Part shown: positions 54,135 to 64,000 of the stretch, one piece after another
Position numbering within the stretch: the first letter of the stretch is position 1
How the letters are laid out: each line of letters opens with the position of its first letter
Origin: Heliopora coerulea
Lineage: Eukaryota > Cnidaria > Anthozoa > Scleralcyonacea > Helioporidae
Direction of reading: 5' to 3'
Length of the DNA stretch: 64,000 bases
Assembly (NCBI GenBank): GCA_030142905.1
Contig: JASJOG010000613.1
Span: forward strand, 24,767 to 88,766
The notes under the pieces: generated by a model
The model's database searches: none
What the model was told of the DNA's origin: nothing
Seen by the model: only the letters and a program-made list of their open reading frames with translations
Program-made: the position numbers and the translations under genes

Positions 54135-55925
54135 AGCAAAATAGGGCTTGCTTCCCCGGTTGATTATATCCAGACCGTACTGGGGGTTGCCTTACGCGCC
54201 GCGGACATCCTCTCTGATAAGGTTCGCCAACGTTCTCGTCGTTCATCACTGGTTGGTCTTTATTCTTAGCCTCGTCGTTCGTCACTGGTTGATTTTCGTT
54301 CCCAGGTAGATGAACGAGGTTTTCCCCCATCAAGATCTTCTTCTTCAAGGATTCCTTCATTAATATTTTCTTCGTCTGCTTCTACCATTCGGTGAGGTTG
54401 TTCTTGCCTGCGGACTGATTTGTCTTCTTCGAGTATCACATTTGGGTAATCCTCTTCATCCGTTTCTCATTGCTTTCGAGTGTCTTAGCATCTTGCTTTC
54501 TTCGATTCCTGACGTTCCTCTTTTTCTCGGTGTTGTCGGTAGATGCTCCAAGAAGTGGCAAGGTAGTCGGAGATTTCTGTCCCTTCAGGTTTGACTTTAT
54601 ACACTGGATTGTCTTCGCCTTTTCACTCGACGACAGTATGAACTTTATCTTCTCAATAAGCTTATAATTTTCCTGGTCCATCCCGTTCGCTTTAGTTACG
54701 CACCAGCACGCGGTCTCCTGGGTTAAGGATTGTACTATGTACTTTCTTTTGGTCTCTCTCCTCCCTTGAGCGAAGTTGTCATCTCGTTTTCTTTCCAACA
54801 ATTTCGTTCACTTCAGCAATGGAGGTTACCCACCGCTCCACGTATTTCGGATAACTTGCCCTCTGTGACAGGTGACACGATCCAAAGAGGGGATCAAGAG
54901 GAACTCTTTGTTGTCTACCAAACAATAGGAAGAATGTTGCAAATTCTGTTGCATCATTTTGAGTACAATTATAGGCATGTACGACTTTATTGAGGCTATC
55001 TAATCAACTCGGCTTCCTTTCTTTCGGTAAAGTTCTCAGTATGGCAAGCAAGGTCTGGTTAAATCGTTTGACCTGGCCGCTTCCCTCGGGGTGGTATGGC
55101 GTTGTTCTGGGATGCTTCACTCCAAAAAGTTGTTTTAAATGCTTGAATAAGTTGTTCTCAAAGTCGCCACCTTCGTCGTGTGAATTCGTGACGGAAATCC
55201 ACATCAGAGAAAAAAATCGATGTATATTTTGTCCGCAGCGGTTCGAGCAGATATGTTGCGGGTCGCATACCCGTCGACAAACTTGGTGAAATGGTCTACG
55301 ACCACTAGGATGTATTCGTATCGATCCTTGCTCTTCTCCAAGTGGACGCAGTCGATTGATATATCAATTCAAATGGTGCTGTGGATGTGAGGTGCTGTAA
55401 TGGTGCTTTAGGGTGTACCTTCGGGTGTTTCCGTTTCAAACAAGAACGTACTTTTGTGATGTGGTGCTGAATGTCCCGTTGCATATAAGGCCAACATAAT
55501 CTCTGTTTGGGCAGCTGAAATGTCCTTTCCCATCCTAGGTGGCCCATTTCCTCATGCAGCTCATGGTATACCATATGATGAAATCGCCTGTACGACGTCT
55601 CAGAATCCTTTCTTCTCCAAGTTCCAACTTCATCCACTCATTAATTAGGCGTCGTGTCGTCTTTATTTCATCCACATGGTCTTTCATCGACGGTCTTTCT
55701 TTGCTACTTACCAAGCACTGGATCACCTGTATTATGTTGGGATCGTTTCGTTACGAGTCCTACAAGGCTGTTTGGGAGACCTGTCGCGTCACACTTTCCG
55801 TAGGATCTTGTTCTCTTTCCATGTTGCCCGTAACTACGTCCATCCAAATGGTGTGTCCTACCTCCTGTGCGGTAACTGGCTTCGATGATGGCTTCGGTAG
55901 TTTCTTGTCTTCTAACACTGCATAA
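54135..55925 (-). pseudogene. Ty3/gypsy retrotransposon, integrase and pol C-terminus
   Basis: On the - strand, from 55925 down: a pre-integrase stretch (VLEDKKLPKPSSKPVTAQEV), TRRLINEWMKLELGEE, the HHCC zinc finger (YHELHEEMGHLGWERTFQ, with the second C changed), APFELI (core start), [40 protein letters not shown], then pol tail sequence and a final GRPRRVRQPP-like end ...GYNQPGKQALFC (54135). The catalytic E of the DDE triad is K in GQVKRFN. Several frameshifts are present. The 5' portion is missing; the fragment abuts Polinton-like sequence at about 55925. Confidence 0.85.
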
Positions 55926-56260
55926 ATAGCTCTTCAAATCAATATGGATTTTTTCATATGTCTGATAAGCAAATTTACATTGTTGGATTTTATCACTAAT
56001 CGTCGACTTGGAGGCATACCCTTGTAATATCAAACTGAGGGCGTTAATTGATAAACTAATATAGTGTGTGACGGGCGCCAAAGATGTACCAACAACAGTC
56101 AGAGAAATTGATAGCAAATTTACTGCAAGAAATATTCGTTTCAATCGTTTGTATTTTTTTAGAGATTTAAAAGATTCTTTAGTTTCTCGATTTCATCAGA
56201 AGCCAAATTCTTGGAAATATGTTGTTTATAATCAATAGAAATCATCGTTTATACTAACAA
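55926..56260 (-). pseudogene. Hydrophobic protein remnant, possibly Polinton-like
   Basis: On the - strand: DEIEKLKNLLNL, then a basic KKYKRLKRIF, a long hydrophobic stretch (SISLTVVGTSLAPVTHYISL then NALSLIL; one or two membrane helices) and a charged tail with KFAYQTYEKIHIDLKSYL. Such small membrane-associated proteins occur in Polinton-like elements and related repeats of invertebrates, but the match is by general form. The - strand gene at 60228 and this one would be on the same strand of one element if the LINE at 56384-59870 is removed. Confidence 0.35.
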
Positions 56261-56387
56261 ATGTATTATAAATTAATCGGAGTGTGATCGATCTTATACC
56301 AATTCTCGCAGAAGACATTATGATGCAATAAAATATCTTTTTCAGACATTTCGTGAGTATATAGTGAAAAGAGACTTATCACCATCA

Positions 56388-57031
56388 TCATTGCACTCCG
56401 TCGGTGGGTCGACGGTGACTGATCAGTGGATTCGGTTTCATCCTGATAATTCTTCTCCAAGCTAACCGGTTCTGTGCAAGCGGCTGCCAAATGTCTACGT
56501 TGATGTCTCGGTATTTCATGTTTCTCTTCACTATGTCCTTGAATCTCAGACTAGGCCTTCCTTGATTCCTCTTTCCGATGTACAGTTGGGAGTAAAGCAG
56601 CTGTCTAAGGAGTCTGTTCCTGTCCATTCTATGTACATGGCCTAGCCACCGCAGGTTTTTCTCTATTAGGATATCTGATCTGCCATTGGTGGTAGTCCTG
56701 CATGTTTCAGCACATCGATGTTGCTGACTTTATCCTCCCACTGGATTGCCATTATCTGCCGCAGGTGCCTCGTCATGTAAGCATGTAGCCTCTTCACTTG
56801 TGTCCGATAGATAGTCCATGTTTCTGCATCATACAAGACGGATGATAGTACAATAGCACGATATACTTTGTCCTTAGCTCGGATTGACACATGGTGATTT
56901 TTCCAGAGTGTATCCTGCTGTTTACCAAAAGCAGTACTTGCATACCCGATTCTGTATGCCAGTTCACTTTCCAATTTTGCATTTTCAGAGATAGTGCTGC
57001 TGAGGTATACAAAGTCTTTACATTGTACCAA
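56388..57031 (-). pseudogene. LINE RT thumb and C-terminal region
   Basis: Two frames: 57031-56666 (FVYLSSTISENAKLESELAY, RIGYASTAFGKQQDTLWKNH, VLYDAETWTIYRTQVKRLHA) and 56627-56388 (RNRLLRQLLYSQLYIGKRNQ, GRPSLRFKDIVKRNMK, WRRII). The L-Y-x-x-E-T-W and G-R-P-x-L-R-F-K-D motifs are typical of LINE ORF2 C-termini. One frameshift separates them. Confidence 0.8.
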
Positions 57032-57082
57032 GCTCTCGTACTTTATCTTTATTTCTGTTGGTATTAGAGGAACACTGATGTT

Positions 57083-58207
57083 TTACACTGGCTGGTATAG
57101 ACATTCGGTCTTTTTGATGTTTATCTTGAAACTAAAGTGTTCAGCAGCCTGGGCAAACCTATCTACCAGTTGCTGTATGTCCTGTGCATCGTGAGCAGCA
57201 ATGGCACTGTCATCAGCAAATAACATTTCTCGTACAACTATCTGACTCGTCTTGGTCTTGGCTTTAAAATGGGCAACATTGAATAAGTCAGCATCATGGC
57301 GGGTTCGTATGTAGATCCCTTCATCCACATCAGCGAAGGCGACCTCTAGCATTGTCGCCAGGTAGAAAGAGAAGAGCGTTGGTGCCAGCACACATCCTTG
57401 CTTAATCCCATTTGTCACCGCGAACTCCTTGGATTGCAGACTGCATAGCCTGAATAATATTCATGAATTTGTCTCGGCATCCAACTTCTTAAGAACTTCC
57501 CATAATCCATCTCGAGACACCGTGCCAAAAGCATTTGTGAAATCTATAAAGACTACATACAGTGGCATGTTTTGCTCTATGCATTTCTCTTGTGTTTGAC
57601 GCAGGCAGAATATCATATCCATGGTGCTTCTACCACTGCGGAACCCACACTGAGACTCAGGGAGGACGGCAGGAGAGATATGTTGATCCATACGGTTCAG
57701 CAGTATGCGTGAGAGTATCTTTCCAGTGATGGAGAGGAGCGGTATACCTCTGTAGTTTCCGCATTCCTTGCGGCTACCCTTCTTGAAAATTGGGACGATA
57801 CTTGCATCCTTACAGCCCTGTGGCACTTCCTCATGGCTCCAGATTTGCAGGATAAGTTTGTGCAGACGTAACATGAGTTCCTGCCCTCCGTGTTTCCAGA
57901 TCTCTGCAGGTATACCACACCGCCCTGATGCTTTTCCGGCTTGTGTTCCGTTGAAGGCATCCGTCAGTTCTTTCATACCTGGTGGTTCTTCCAGTGATCT
58001 TATCTTGGGCCGCTGGTTTATTATACTGAGGGCTGTAGGCTCAACGTTACCTGGTATGTTGAGGAGATGGTCAAAGTGGTCTGCGAATCTATCCAGGATC
58101 TCACTCTTCTCCTGCAGCACTGTTTTTCCATCAGTTGAAGTGAGCTGTGTCGTACCTCTCTTTGTTGGTCCATAGACTTCTCGTAAACCGGTGTAAAAGG
58201 CCTTCAT
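57083..58207 (-). pseudogene. LINE reverse transcriptase domain
   Basis: ORF 57461-58207 holds fingers motifs (PAEIWKHGG, VPQGCKDASIVPIFKKGSR, NYRGIPLLSITGKILSRIL), QCGFRSGRSTMD and FIDFTNAFGTVSRDGLW (motif A; the usual AFD is AFG, but the catalytic D of FID is kept). After a frameshift at about 57440 the ORF 57083-57418 continues with NGIKQGCVLAPTLFS and MLFADDSAI, the FADD catalytic box. Motifs are otherwise well conserved. Confidence 0.87.
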
Positions 58208-59056
58208 ATCATTGATGTCTCCTGCATGCTGTAATTCCTCTGCTTTAGCCTTCCACTAGTTGGATTTCAGCTTTCTAGTGTACTGCTGTAGTTTCCTCCT
58301 GGCAACCCCGTACTTCGCCTTGTTCGATTTCGTGTTGCTCTGCAGCTGTTTGGTCCTTGCACAATTTCGATTATCCAATAGCGTCTTGAGTTCCTCATCT
58401 CATTCATCAAACCAATCCTGATGTTTTCTTTGAGGCTTATCAAGGTTCCCCTGGGCGGTATGATTTATCAACGTCTTGAGCGTCTGCCACTGCTCCTCTA
58501 TTCCATCTGTCTCTTGATGTTCCCATTTTTTCAAAGCCTATTCTATTTCAACTGCTAGTTTCTCTTTGATCTGATTGTTCCTCAGTTTGGAGGTGTTAAG
58601 CCTATTCGATGGTTTGGCCCCTGTCTTCTGGTGTTTCTTCCTTATGGAGAAGGCAATGGTAGATCTGAGCATCTGATGGTCTGTTGAGCAGTCCGCACCT
58701 CTCATCACTCTGGTATTCAGTACATCGTTCAGATCTTTTCTTTTCGTGATTACATAGTCTAGGAGGTGCCAATGCTTTGAGCGTGGTTGCGTCCATGTGG
58801 TCTTGTGTTGCTCTTTGTGTTTGAATAACGTATTGGTGATGACAAAGCCATTTTCAGAGCACAGGGCTAGCAGTAGTTCGCCATTAGAGTTGCAATTCCC
58901 GATTCCATGAGGGCGAAGAACACCTGGCCATTTCTCCGAGTCTCTTCCAACTTATGCATTAAAGTCACCAGTTAGTATCAGCCTATCTTTGGTTGGAACC
59001 TTTGAAAAAACACCTGAGTTGGCAGTAGAACTCCTCTTTATTTTCTTCAAGGTTGG

Positions 59057-59626
59057 TCATTGTTGGTCATACACACTTATGATTGTAGCATACACATCCT
59101 TCTCCAGTGGTAGTCGCATAGTCATCTGGTCACTAATCGATGTCGGGTCTTGGTTCAGTAGTTTGGTAACAGAGTTCCTTATAGCAGAGCCAACTCCGGC
59201 CTCTCTACGATCCTTCTCTTCTTTACCACTCCAAAAGAATGTATATCCACAGTCAACCATACTGTCATAACAGGGCAAACAGGTTTCGCTCAGTGCTGCG
59301 ATATCGATGTTGTATCTGCACAATTCCTTTGCTACCAGAGCCGTCTGGCGTTCTGGCCTACCAGAGCCAGCTCGGTCCAGTAATGTCCTAACATTCCATT
59401 CGGCGAGATATAGTTTCCTTCTGCGTCCTAGCTTACTTTTCACTAGTCCCTGGAACGGGAGGTGACCAGCGCGAACCTTGTTTAGCCGGGCGACGTTCGA
59501 GCCGGAATGAGATTCTCTTTCTGTGACCATAACCATAGAAACTGCGTGCAAAAACTGCCAAGGCAGTTGTGGGTTTGAAGTGAGACTAGCTTTTGCAATA
59601 CTAGAATCACTCTCTCGGCAAAGCAA
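59057..59626 (-). pseudogene. LINE endonuclease domain (N-terminal part)
   Basis: Open for 189 codons. LAEWNVRTLLDRAGSGRPER is the N-W-N/WNVR motif of APE-type LINE endonucleases, followed by ALVAKELCRYNIDIAALSET (the E catalytic segment) and GYTFFWSGKEEKDRREAGVG. It breaks by frameshift after YDQQ, where the D-x-N part should follow; pieces continue to about 58600 in other frames. Confidence 0.8.
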
Positions 59627-59870
59627 GATGTGTTCCAGCGGGCAGGGACTAGCCGAGACATGCTGACATCTTGATTGCTGCAGTGGCTGACCAGAGGATA
59701 GGTTTGTTTATCTCTGCTCTTAAGGGCGCCACGGTTCACCTTACTGGGAGTGGTCCACCACAGACCTTGGAGACAGACCTTGTTTTTAGTTCTGCCAGGA
59801 TGCCCAGTTCACCCTCCTTACTAGGCTATTAGGCAAGCCTAATGGGGTGTCGGTTTAGTCGCCGATTACC

Positions 59871-60230
59871 CGACCATGTAGCAGGTTGTATTGGATTACA
59901 TGTTACCGGCAGCAGGCGATAAAAATCTACCTGACATATGAGTATAAGTTGAGTCCCTCAAAAAAGAGACTTATATCACCATCTAATTGTGCTTTTCCAT
60001 TCGGATTAATGTCTGCAAACGTAAGTTGTGTATTACCAGCCGAGCTATATGATGTGAACGACGCACGTTTTTTGCTATTACAATATACATACGACCCGTT
60101 AGTGCCAGCATCGATGTTCCAATGAACGTATAAACAAATCCAAGTTCTTAAACTTGCCAACCTTAGCATTCGGATATTTTTGTTTAAACCAACTTATGGC
60201 TTGATCTTTTAATTTCTTCGAAACCATCTT
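59871..60230 (-). pseudogene. Polinton-like antisense gene remnant
   Basis: From an ATG near 60228 the - strand starts MVSKKLKDQAISWFKQKYPN then AKVGKFKNLDLF and shifts frame into a part reading NGSYVYCNSKKRASF, NTQLTFADINPNGKAQLDGD. Both parts look like coding sequence with frame breaks. I cannot name the product; position beside the integrase-like and other fragments suggests it belongs to the same element. It is divergent to the + strand ORFs at 60340-61940. Confidence 0.4.
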
Positions 60231-60339
60231 TTTTAATATAGTGTATAATATATATTATGAGGAAGATAACTGTATTAATCGAAGGAACAGCTAAAACTAA
60301 ATTATCAAAAGACTATTCTAACTTATACAGACTTAGTTC

Positions 60340-61203
60340 TTTTTAAAAAGGCGACCGTTTTTTTAGGATTATAACTTTGATTCAACGAACAACGAAATCA
60401 CGAACAATTCGCAGAAGAAAGCTTCTGAAAATAGCTATTGGACTTTTGATCTGATTAAAAAGCAACTGGAATCATATGGTAATGTTACATTAACCTCTAA
60501 TAAACATGATGGTACATGTACTCTTATCAGTAACAATAAAATTGAAATGAGGAATATCGGTCTGTTATTAGGATTCGTGTTACCTCGTGCTTTACAGGTT
60601 CTTTGTTGCCAGTGTAAGAATACGAAGACAATATACAACAGTTTGCTCCAAACTTTTATCATCATATTCCACAGTTTGTGTCTAACCTTTCTCGTATCTG
60701 ACTTCGCTCTTTAACTCACACCAGTCGCAACTGTATTCATAATGATATCCTATGTCATGCGCTGTCACACACATCACACTCATGATGTTCTCAAATTGCA
60801 TTTATCGACAATAGTTTATCCTGTTCACACAACAAACTAAATACTGCTGACGTCAAAGGCCTTAACAGTTTAACTAACATTCGCAACTAACAAAACAATA
60901 TCATCAAACACAGCTACTAAATCCGGTCAGGTAAATATTAACCAAGGGTTGAAATTTATGAAAATAACGTGTAACGCGGTGAATAAATCGAATACAATAT
61001 TCAATGACAATGAAAGTAATTATCTATTTACACTACCAATTACAACCACTCAAAGCCTGAAAGCGTCTATTCAACATTTTTTCGATGTGGAATTTAAGGT
61101 TAAAATAAATACAGGGACCAGAAATCAAATGACATTTTCTGTTCTGGACCAAGACAATATTGCTATAAATGTTGGAAAAATACTTCTGGAGTTTTATATC
61201 ATG
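60340..61203 (+). pseudogene. Structural-protein-like remnant of a Polinton-like element
   Basis: Two parts on the + strand. At 60390-60590: YWTFDLIKKQLESYGNVTLT then HDGTCTLISNNKIEMRNIGL with LLGF. At 60949-61203: FMKITCNAVNKSNTIF, LFTLPITTTQSLKASIQHFF, INVGKILLEFYIM. The region between (60600-60940) is broken. This W-x-x-x-x-I...G-T-C...LLGF...V-N-K-S-N...P-I-T-T-x-Q-S layout occurs in a conserved protein of Polinton/Maverick-like elements of invertebrates; I recall it only by pattern. The copy is disrupted and not functional. Confidence 0.45.
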
Positions 61204-61208
61204 TAAGT

Positions 61209-61365
61209 TATATGGAATCTGATATTGGAAAAGAACAACAGCTTCGAGACATTTATTACAACCCAAGAAATGGTTTTCAATCTGCTGAACAGCTATATCA
61301 AAAAGCATTGGAAGATAATCTGGATATAACTAGAAAGGGGCTTAAATGAGTGGTTAAAAACACAA
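61209..61365 (+). pseudogene. Polinton-type integrase N-terminal fragment
   Basis: From the ATG at 61209: EQQLRDIYYNPRNGFQSAEQ, then LYQKALEDNLDITRKGLK, a stop, and after a one-base shift EWLKTQDTYT. The L-x-x-x-YY-x-P-x-x-GF-x-x-x-x-x-LY-x-KA and WL-x-x-QDTYT pattern is that of the N-terminal zinc/helical region of Polinton (Maverick) integrases. The catalytic core is absent; different sequence follows. It suggests this is the remains of a large DNA transposon, not a host gene. Confidence 0.55.
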
Positions 61366-61940
61366 GACACCTACACAATATAGATAATAGATACGATATA
61401 GATAATTTAGAAGAACGGTTGCAACAACCAAAAAAAGTAGAACCTTTATCAAATAAGGATTATACATTGGAGTTTTGTTATGATTGTAACACAGATCGTG
61501 TATTTCATAGTGAGGCTGTTATACCTGCCCAAATTGTGCCAAAGTGGGGGGTTATAAAACTCAAGAAAATTTTATTCGTGACATTTGGTTAAAGAATAAG
61601 AGTATTCATAAACGAAATAAATGGTTTGAGAAAATTGTTAAAAAGTATGTTGCTCTCAGGAATGTATCAACACTTGTTAAAGACTTCATGAAGATTGTTG
61701 TACAACTAAAACTAAATGGATTGATAAAGAACAATGTTTCTTGGTACAGTTATTATATTGCACGTTTGGCTTCAAGAAGAGGAATAGAATTAAAAAATAG
61801 AGCAAATGATTTGAAACAATTCTAAGACAAAAACGAGTTCTGACGATAACCTGTTTGGTGCTGTTTATAAGAAATTACGTTGAGATAAGAATTATGATTG
61901 TCCGTATTATAAAGAATGGAAAAAATTAACTATGTAGTAT
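61366..61940 (+). pseudogene. Unidentified ORF remnant next to the integrase fragment
   Basis: Two overlapping frames (61350-61592 and 61544-61825) read NLEERLQQPKKVEPLSNKDY, TLEFCYDCNTDRVFHSEAVI, then KTQENFIRDIWLKNKSIHKR, KYVALRNVSTLVKDFMKIVV and ARLASRRGIELKNRANDLKQ. They appear to be one protein broken by a frameshift near 61548. A final NYDCPYYKEWKKL is visible at about 61880-61930. I do not recognise the family; it is probably part of the same Polinton-like element, which is then cut by the Tc1 insertion at 61943. Confidence 0.4.
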
Positions 61941-61944
61941 TATA

Positions 61945-63810
61945 CAGTACCGTGCAGAAGTTTTAGGTCACTCCTCAATTTGTAACTTTTTTGGTTATAT
62001 CTCAGTATATTACAATACACGAATGTTTTACACAAACTGTTCTAAACAAGTGTAGCAATGGCAAAGAGGAAACGTTTTAAAGTCTAGTACTTGGTACTAC
62101 CGCCACGAGCAGCAATTACTACAACGCCGGGGTATGGATGAAACAAGGTTCTCTGTTACACTTGCGTCAATGCTGTCCCATGACACAAAAATAGCTGTCT
62201 TTAATTCCTTCAAGTTCTTGCATGGTCTGGTCTCTGACTTCTTTATTACTTCCCAAAGATGCTCAGTGGGCTAACTGATATCCTTTTCATCTGAAACCAG
62301 GACTTGGTCCCATTTGCTCTGTGACATGGAGCTCCATCTTGATGGAAGATAAAGTCTCTTCTGCACAGCCTTTTCCCGTCTTTCTCAAGAGTGCGACCGA
62401 TCAGCCTAACGTATGCGGATGCGTCCAGTCGACCGTTTACTACCTTGAGGCTTCCAATCCCACTAGCCGTCATGCATCTCCATACCTGGATTTTCCCTCC
62501 GTTCTTAGTGGTACCGGTTCTGGGTGGTAACGCTCTCCTACTCTTCTTCAACAACTGTCCTCCTCCCTGGAGTCAGCTCAAAATTTAATTCGTCAGAAAA
62601 CATTTTCGCCCACACTTTGGATGTACAATCCTTCCCCTCCCAACACCACTCCGGTCTCTTCTGTTTGTGGGCCTGTGTGCGCAGAGGCTTCCTTACTGCA
62701 ACACAGCCTTCCAACTCAAGCTTTCGAACCGTCTTCTAATTGTACTGGAGCATACCTGGGTCACAGAGTAAATAGTCAACCAGTGGTCCAACTCCTGTGA
62801 AAATTTGTCCCAAATTTTTTGTGCGCATGCGCTGGCCGCCATGTTCCTGACAAATTCCCCCGGCAGTTTTGACCTCATACGAATTTTTCCCATTTATATG
62901 TAAACAAAGTGAAGTTTGATTATAGTACTAAACTGGTACATTGAAATTAGGTTTTCAAACCTATCGAGGGGTATTTGTTCAGTGAGCTTACAAAATATAA
63001 TTTACTCCACAATTTACAAAGATCGTACGAACGTGTTGACAACGCTCGATGGATTCAAACATGCGCTGAATTCTTGTTAATCTTACCACGATTTTAAACA
63101 AGTCAAAAACTGTTAAAAGATCAACTGATATACATGTGCTTATCAGTAATTTTTTGGCTTGCCTCTTGCGATCACACTTAAGGTTGACGATGACGGTAAA
63201 ACCACTTCAATTATGCGAAAATTCAGTTGAGACGAGCACGAAAGTTATAGAACACATACCAACACTCGGCGAGCGCTAGACCACTGACTTAGAGGACAGT
63301 GGGCTAGACGCTTGCCAGGAATATGGCAGCATTTGAATTAATGAGATGCACGAGGCAACATGCGCGAGGACACAAACATCAAAGCTGCCGACAGTGAGTT
63401 GGACCTCTGGTAGACTATTTACTCTGTGCCTGGGTTCCTGTGGCATCATTTAAGTTCAACTTTAACAAACGAATAGTTTCCATGTGGTACACGTGTGAAA
63501 TATCTATTCGGAGAACACTGGGCATGCGTGATTTCTAATGAAAACAACTGCACATACCAAGAAAAATCCAGCAACAACTAACAAGGATGAAATGACTGTT
63601 CATTTCTCCCTAGCTACTACACAGCTTTAGGAACAAACTTCATAAAAACAACTACTCAGTCAAAGTAGAATGAATCCTAGCTGTTCAGATTAAAAAAGGC
63701 CCTAGTAGGATGAAAGATAGGCTTTGGGACTCGATAGAAGAGTACAGAAACAACTGAAGTGGCATATATTTATATTTCAGAAGGCGACCTAAAACGTTTG
63801 CACGGTACTG
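61945..63810 (-). mobile_element. Tc1-type DNA transposon (1.87 kb)
   Basis: The ends are inverted: CAGTACCGTGCAGAAGTTTT at 61945 and its relative CAGTACCGTGCAAACGTTTT on the other strand at 63810, each beside a TA dinucleotide, the expected Tc1/mariner target duplication. The transposase lies on the - strand in the left part. The right part (62900-63780) has no recognisable coding sequence, so the N-terminal DNA-binding region is largely lost or replaced. Confidence 0.9.
62150..62893 (-). pseudogene. Tc1-type transposase, decayed
   Basis: On the - strand with frameshifts: CSSTIRRRFE (end of the paired-like DNA-binding region), then HKQKRPEWCWEGKDCTSKVW, MFSDELNFEL (first catalytic D), VWRCMTASGIGSLKVVNGRL, FIFHQDGAPCHRANGTKSWF (second D) and, after a break near 62275, TEHLWEVIKKS. 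The expected SPDLNPIE stretch with the third acidic residue is deleted or scrambled at the break, so the enzyme is inactive. It would have bound the TIRs and cut at TA. Confidence 0.88.
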
Positions 63811-64000
63811 TATACAAACAAATAATAAATATAAAAATTCGGTTTCCTTCTTGAGAAATCGTAAAAATGGATTAAATCGACTACTGTTTACTTTTTTACT
63901 GTGTCAATTAACAATATTATGAAATATTGTTGACTGTGATGTAATAAAATGTGTTAATTTTATAACTATTCAATACATTTCTCATGAAGACTTCTATAGT
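63811..64000. other. Right edge, nothing assigned
   Basis: AT-rich sequence right of the Tc1 element. It may continue the disrupted Polinton-like element, but no motif is visible. Confidence 0.4.

Larger units (their letters stand above)
56384..59870 (-). mobile_element. Non-LTR retrotransposon (LINE), nearly full length but decayed
   Basis: About 3.5 kb on the - strand, with an APE-type endonuclease at the 5' end and an RT. The 3' end has a short GATGATGG-like repeat, as in RTE/CR1-type LINEs. Similar proteins are commonly labelled craniofacial development protein 2-like. It seems to have inserted into a Polinton-like element, whose parts lie on both sides. Confidence 0.8.

Noticed and set aside
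57768..58175. 135-aa + strand ORF opposite the LINE RT
   Set aside because: Shadow of the RT frame, which has clear motifs on the - strand.

Overview
The window is nuclear DNA of an invertebrate metazoan. It has spliceosomal introns, AT-rich sequence, (TA)n microsatellites and a dense, mixed mobile-element load (Penelope-like elements, hAT, Harbinger, Tc1, LINEs, BEL/Pao, Ty3/gypsy, Polinton-like). I cannot name the species; the mix would fit a cnidarian, sponge or other marine invertebrate.

The host gene is the 5' end of MED12 (Mediator kinase-module subunit) on the + strand: exon 1 (2936-3019), exon 2 (3104-3175) and exon 3 (50809-50917). Exon boundaries and phases match the vertebrate gene. 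Almost everything else lies inside MED12: intron 2 is about 47.6 kb, and 50918-64000 is the start of intron 3. No other host gene was recognised.

Region by region. 1-2935: a small PLE-tail palindrome, then a 2 x 696-bp near-perfect palindrome made of two head-to-head Penelope-like element (PLE) 3' ends, stopping 97 bp before the MED12 start codon. 3176-17429: AT-rich intron with another head-to-head PLE pair, a third PLE, tRNA-derived SINE-like repeats in direct and inverted arrays, a MITE-like repeat, a LINE fragment and microsatellites. 17430-40579: five head-to-tail copies of a composite repeat of about 4.37 kb. Each carries a decayed PLE with reverse transcriptase, linker and GIY-YIG parts, a cluster of tRNA-like repeats, an antisense GIY-YIG fragment and a second PLE 3' end. 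Copy 5 is split by a 1.62-kb element with 415-bp inverted repeats that contains a well-formed hammerhead-ribozyme motif. 41030-45387: a nearly complete hAT transposon, one frameshift from an open transposase. 45388-49060: diverged direct repeats, a zinc-module/HTH ORF, a HIRAN-like ORF and a repeat tail. 49233-50673: a decayed Harbinger element ending 135 bp before MED12 exon 3. 51500-64000: BEL/Pao and Ty3/gypsy pol fragments, a LINE, Polinton-like remnants that appear to be interrupted by the LINE and by a Tc1 element, and that Tc1 element.

The strongest unexplained signals are the recurrent head-to-head topology of the PLE 3' ends, the composite tandem array with its two-haplotype mosaic pattern, and the hammerhead motif inside the inverted-repeat element. 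All calls rest on reading the sequence and on remembered family features; no database search was possible.
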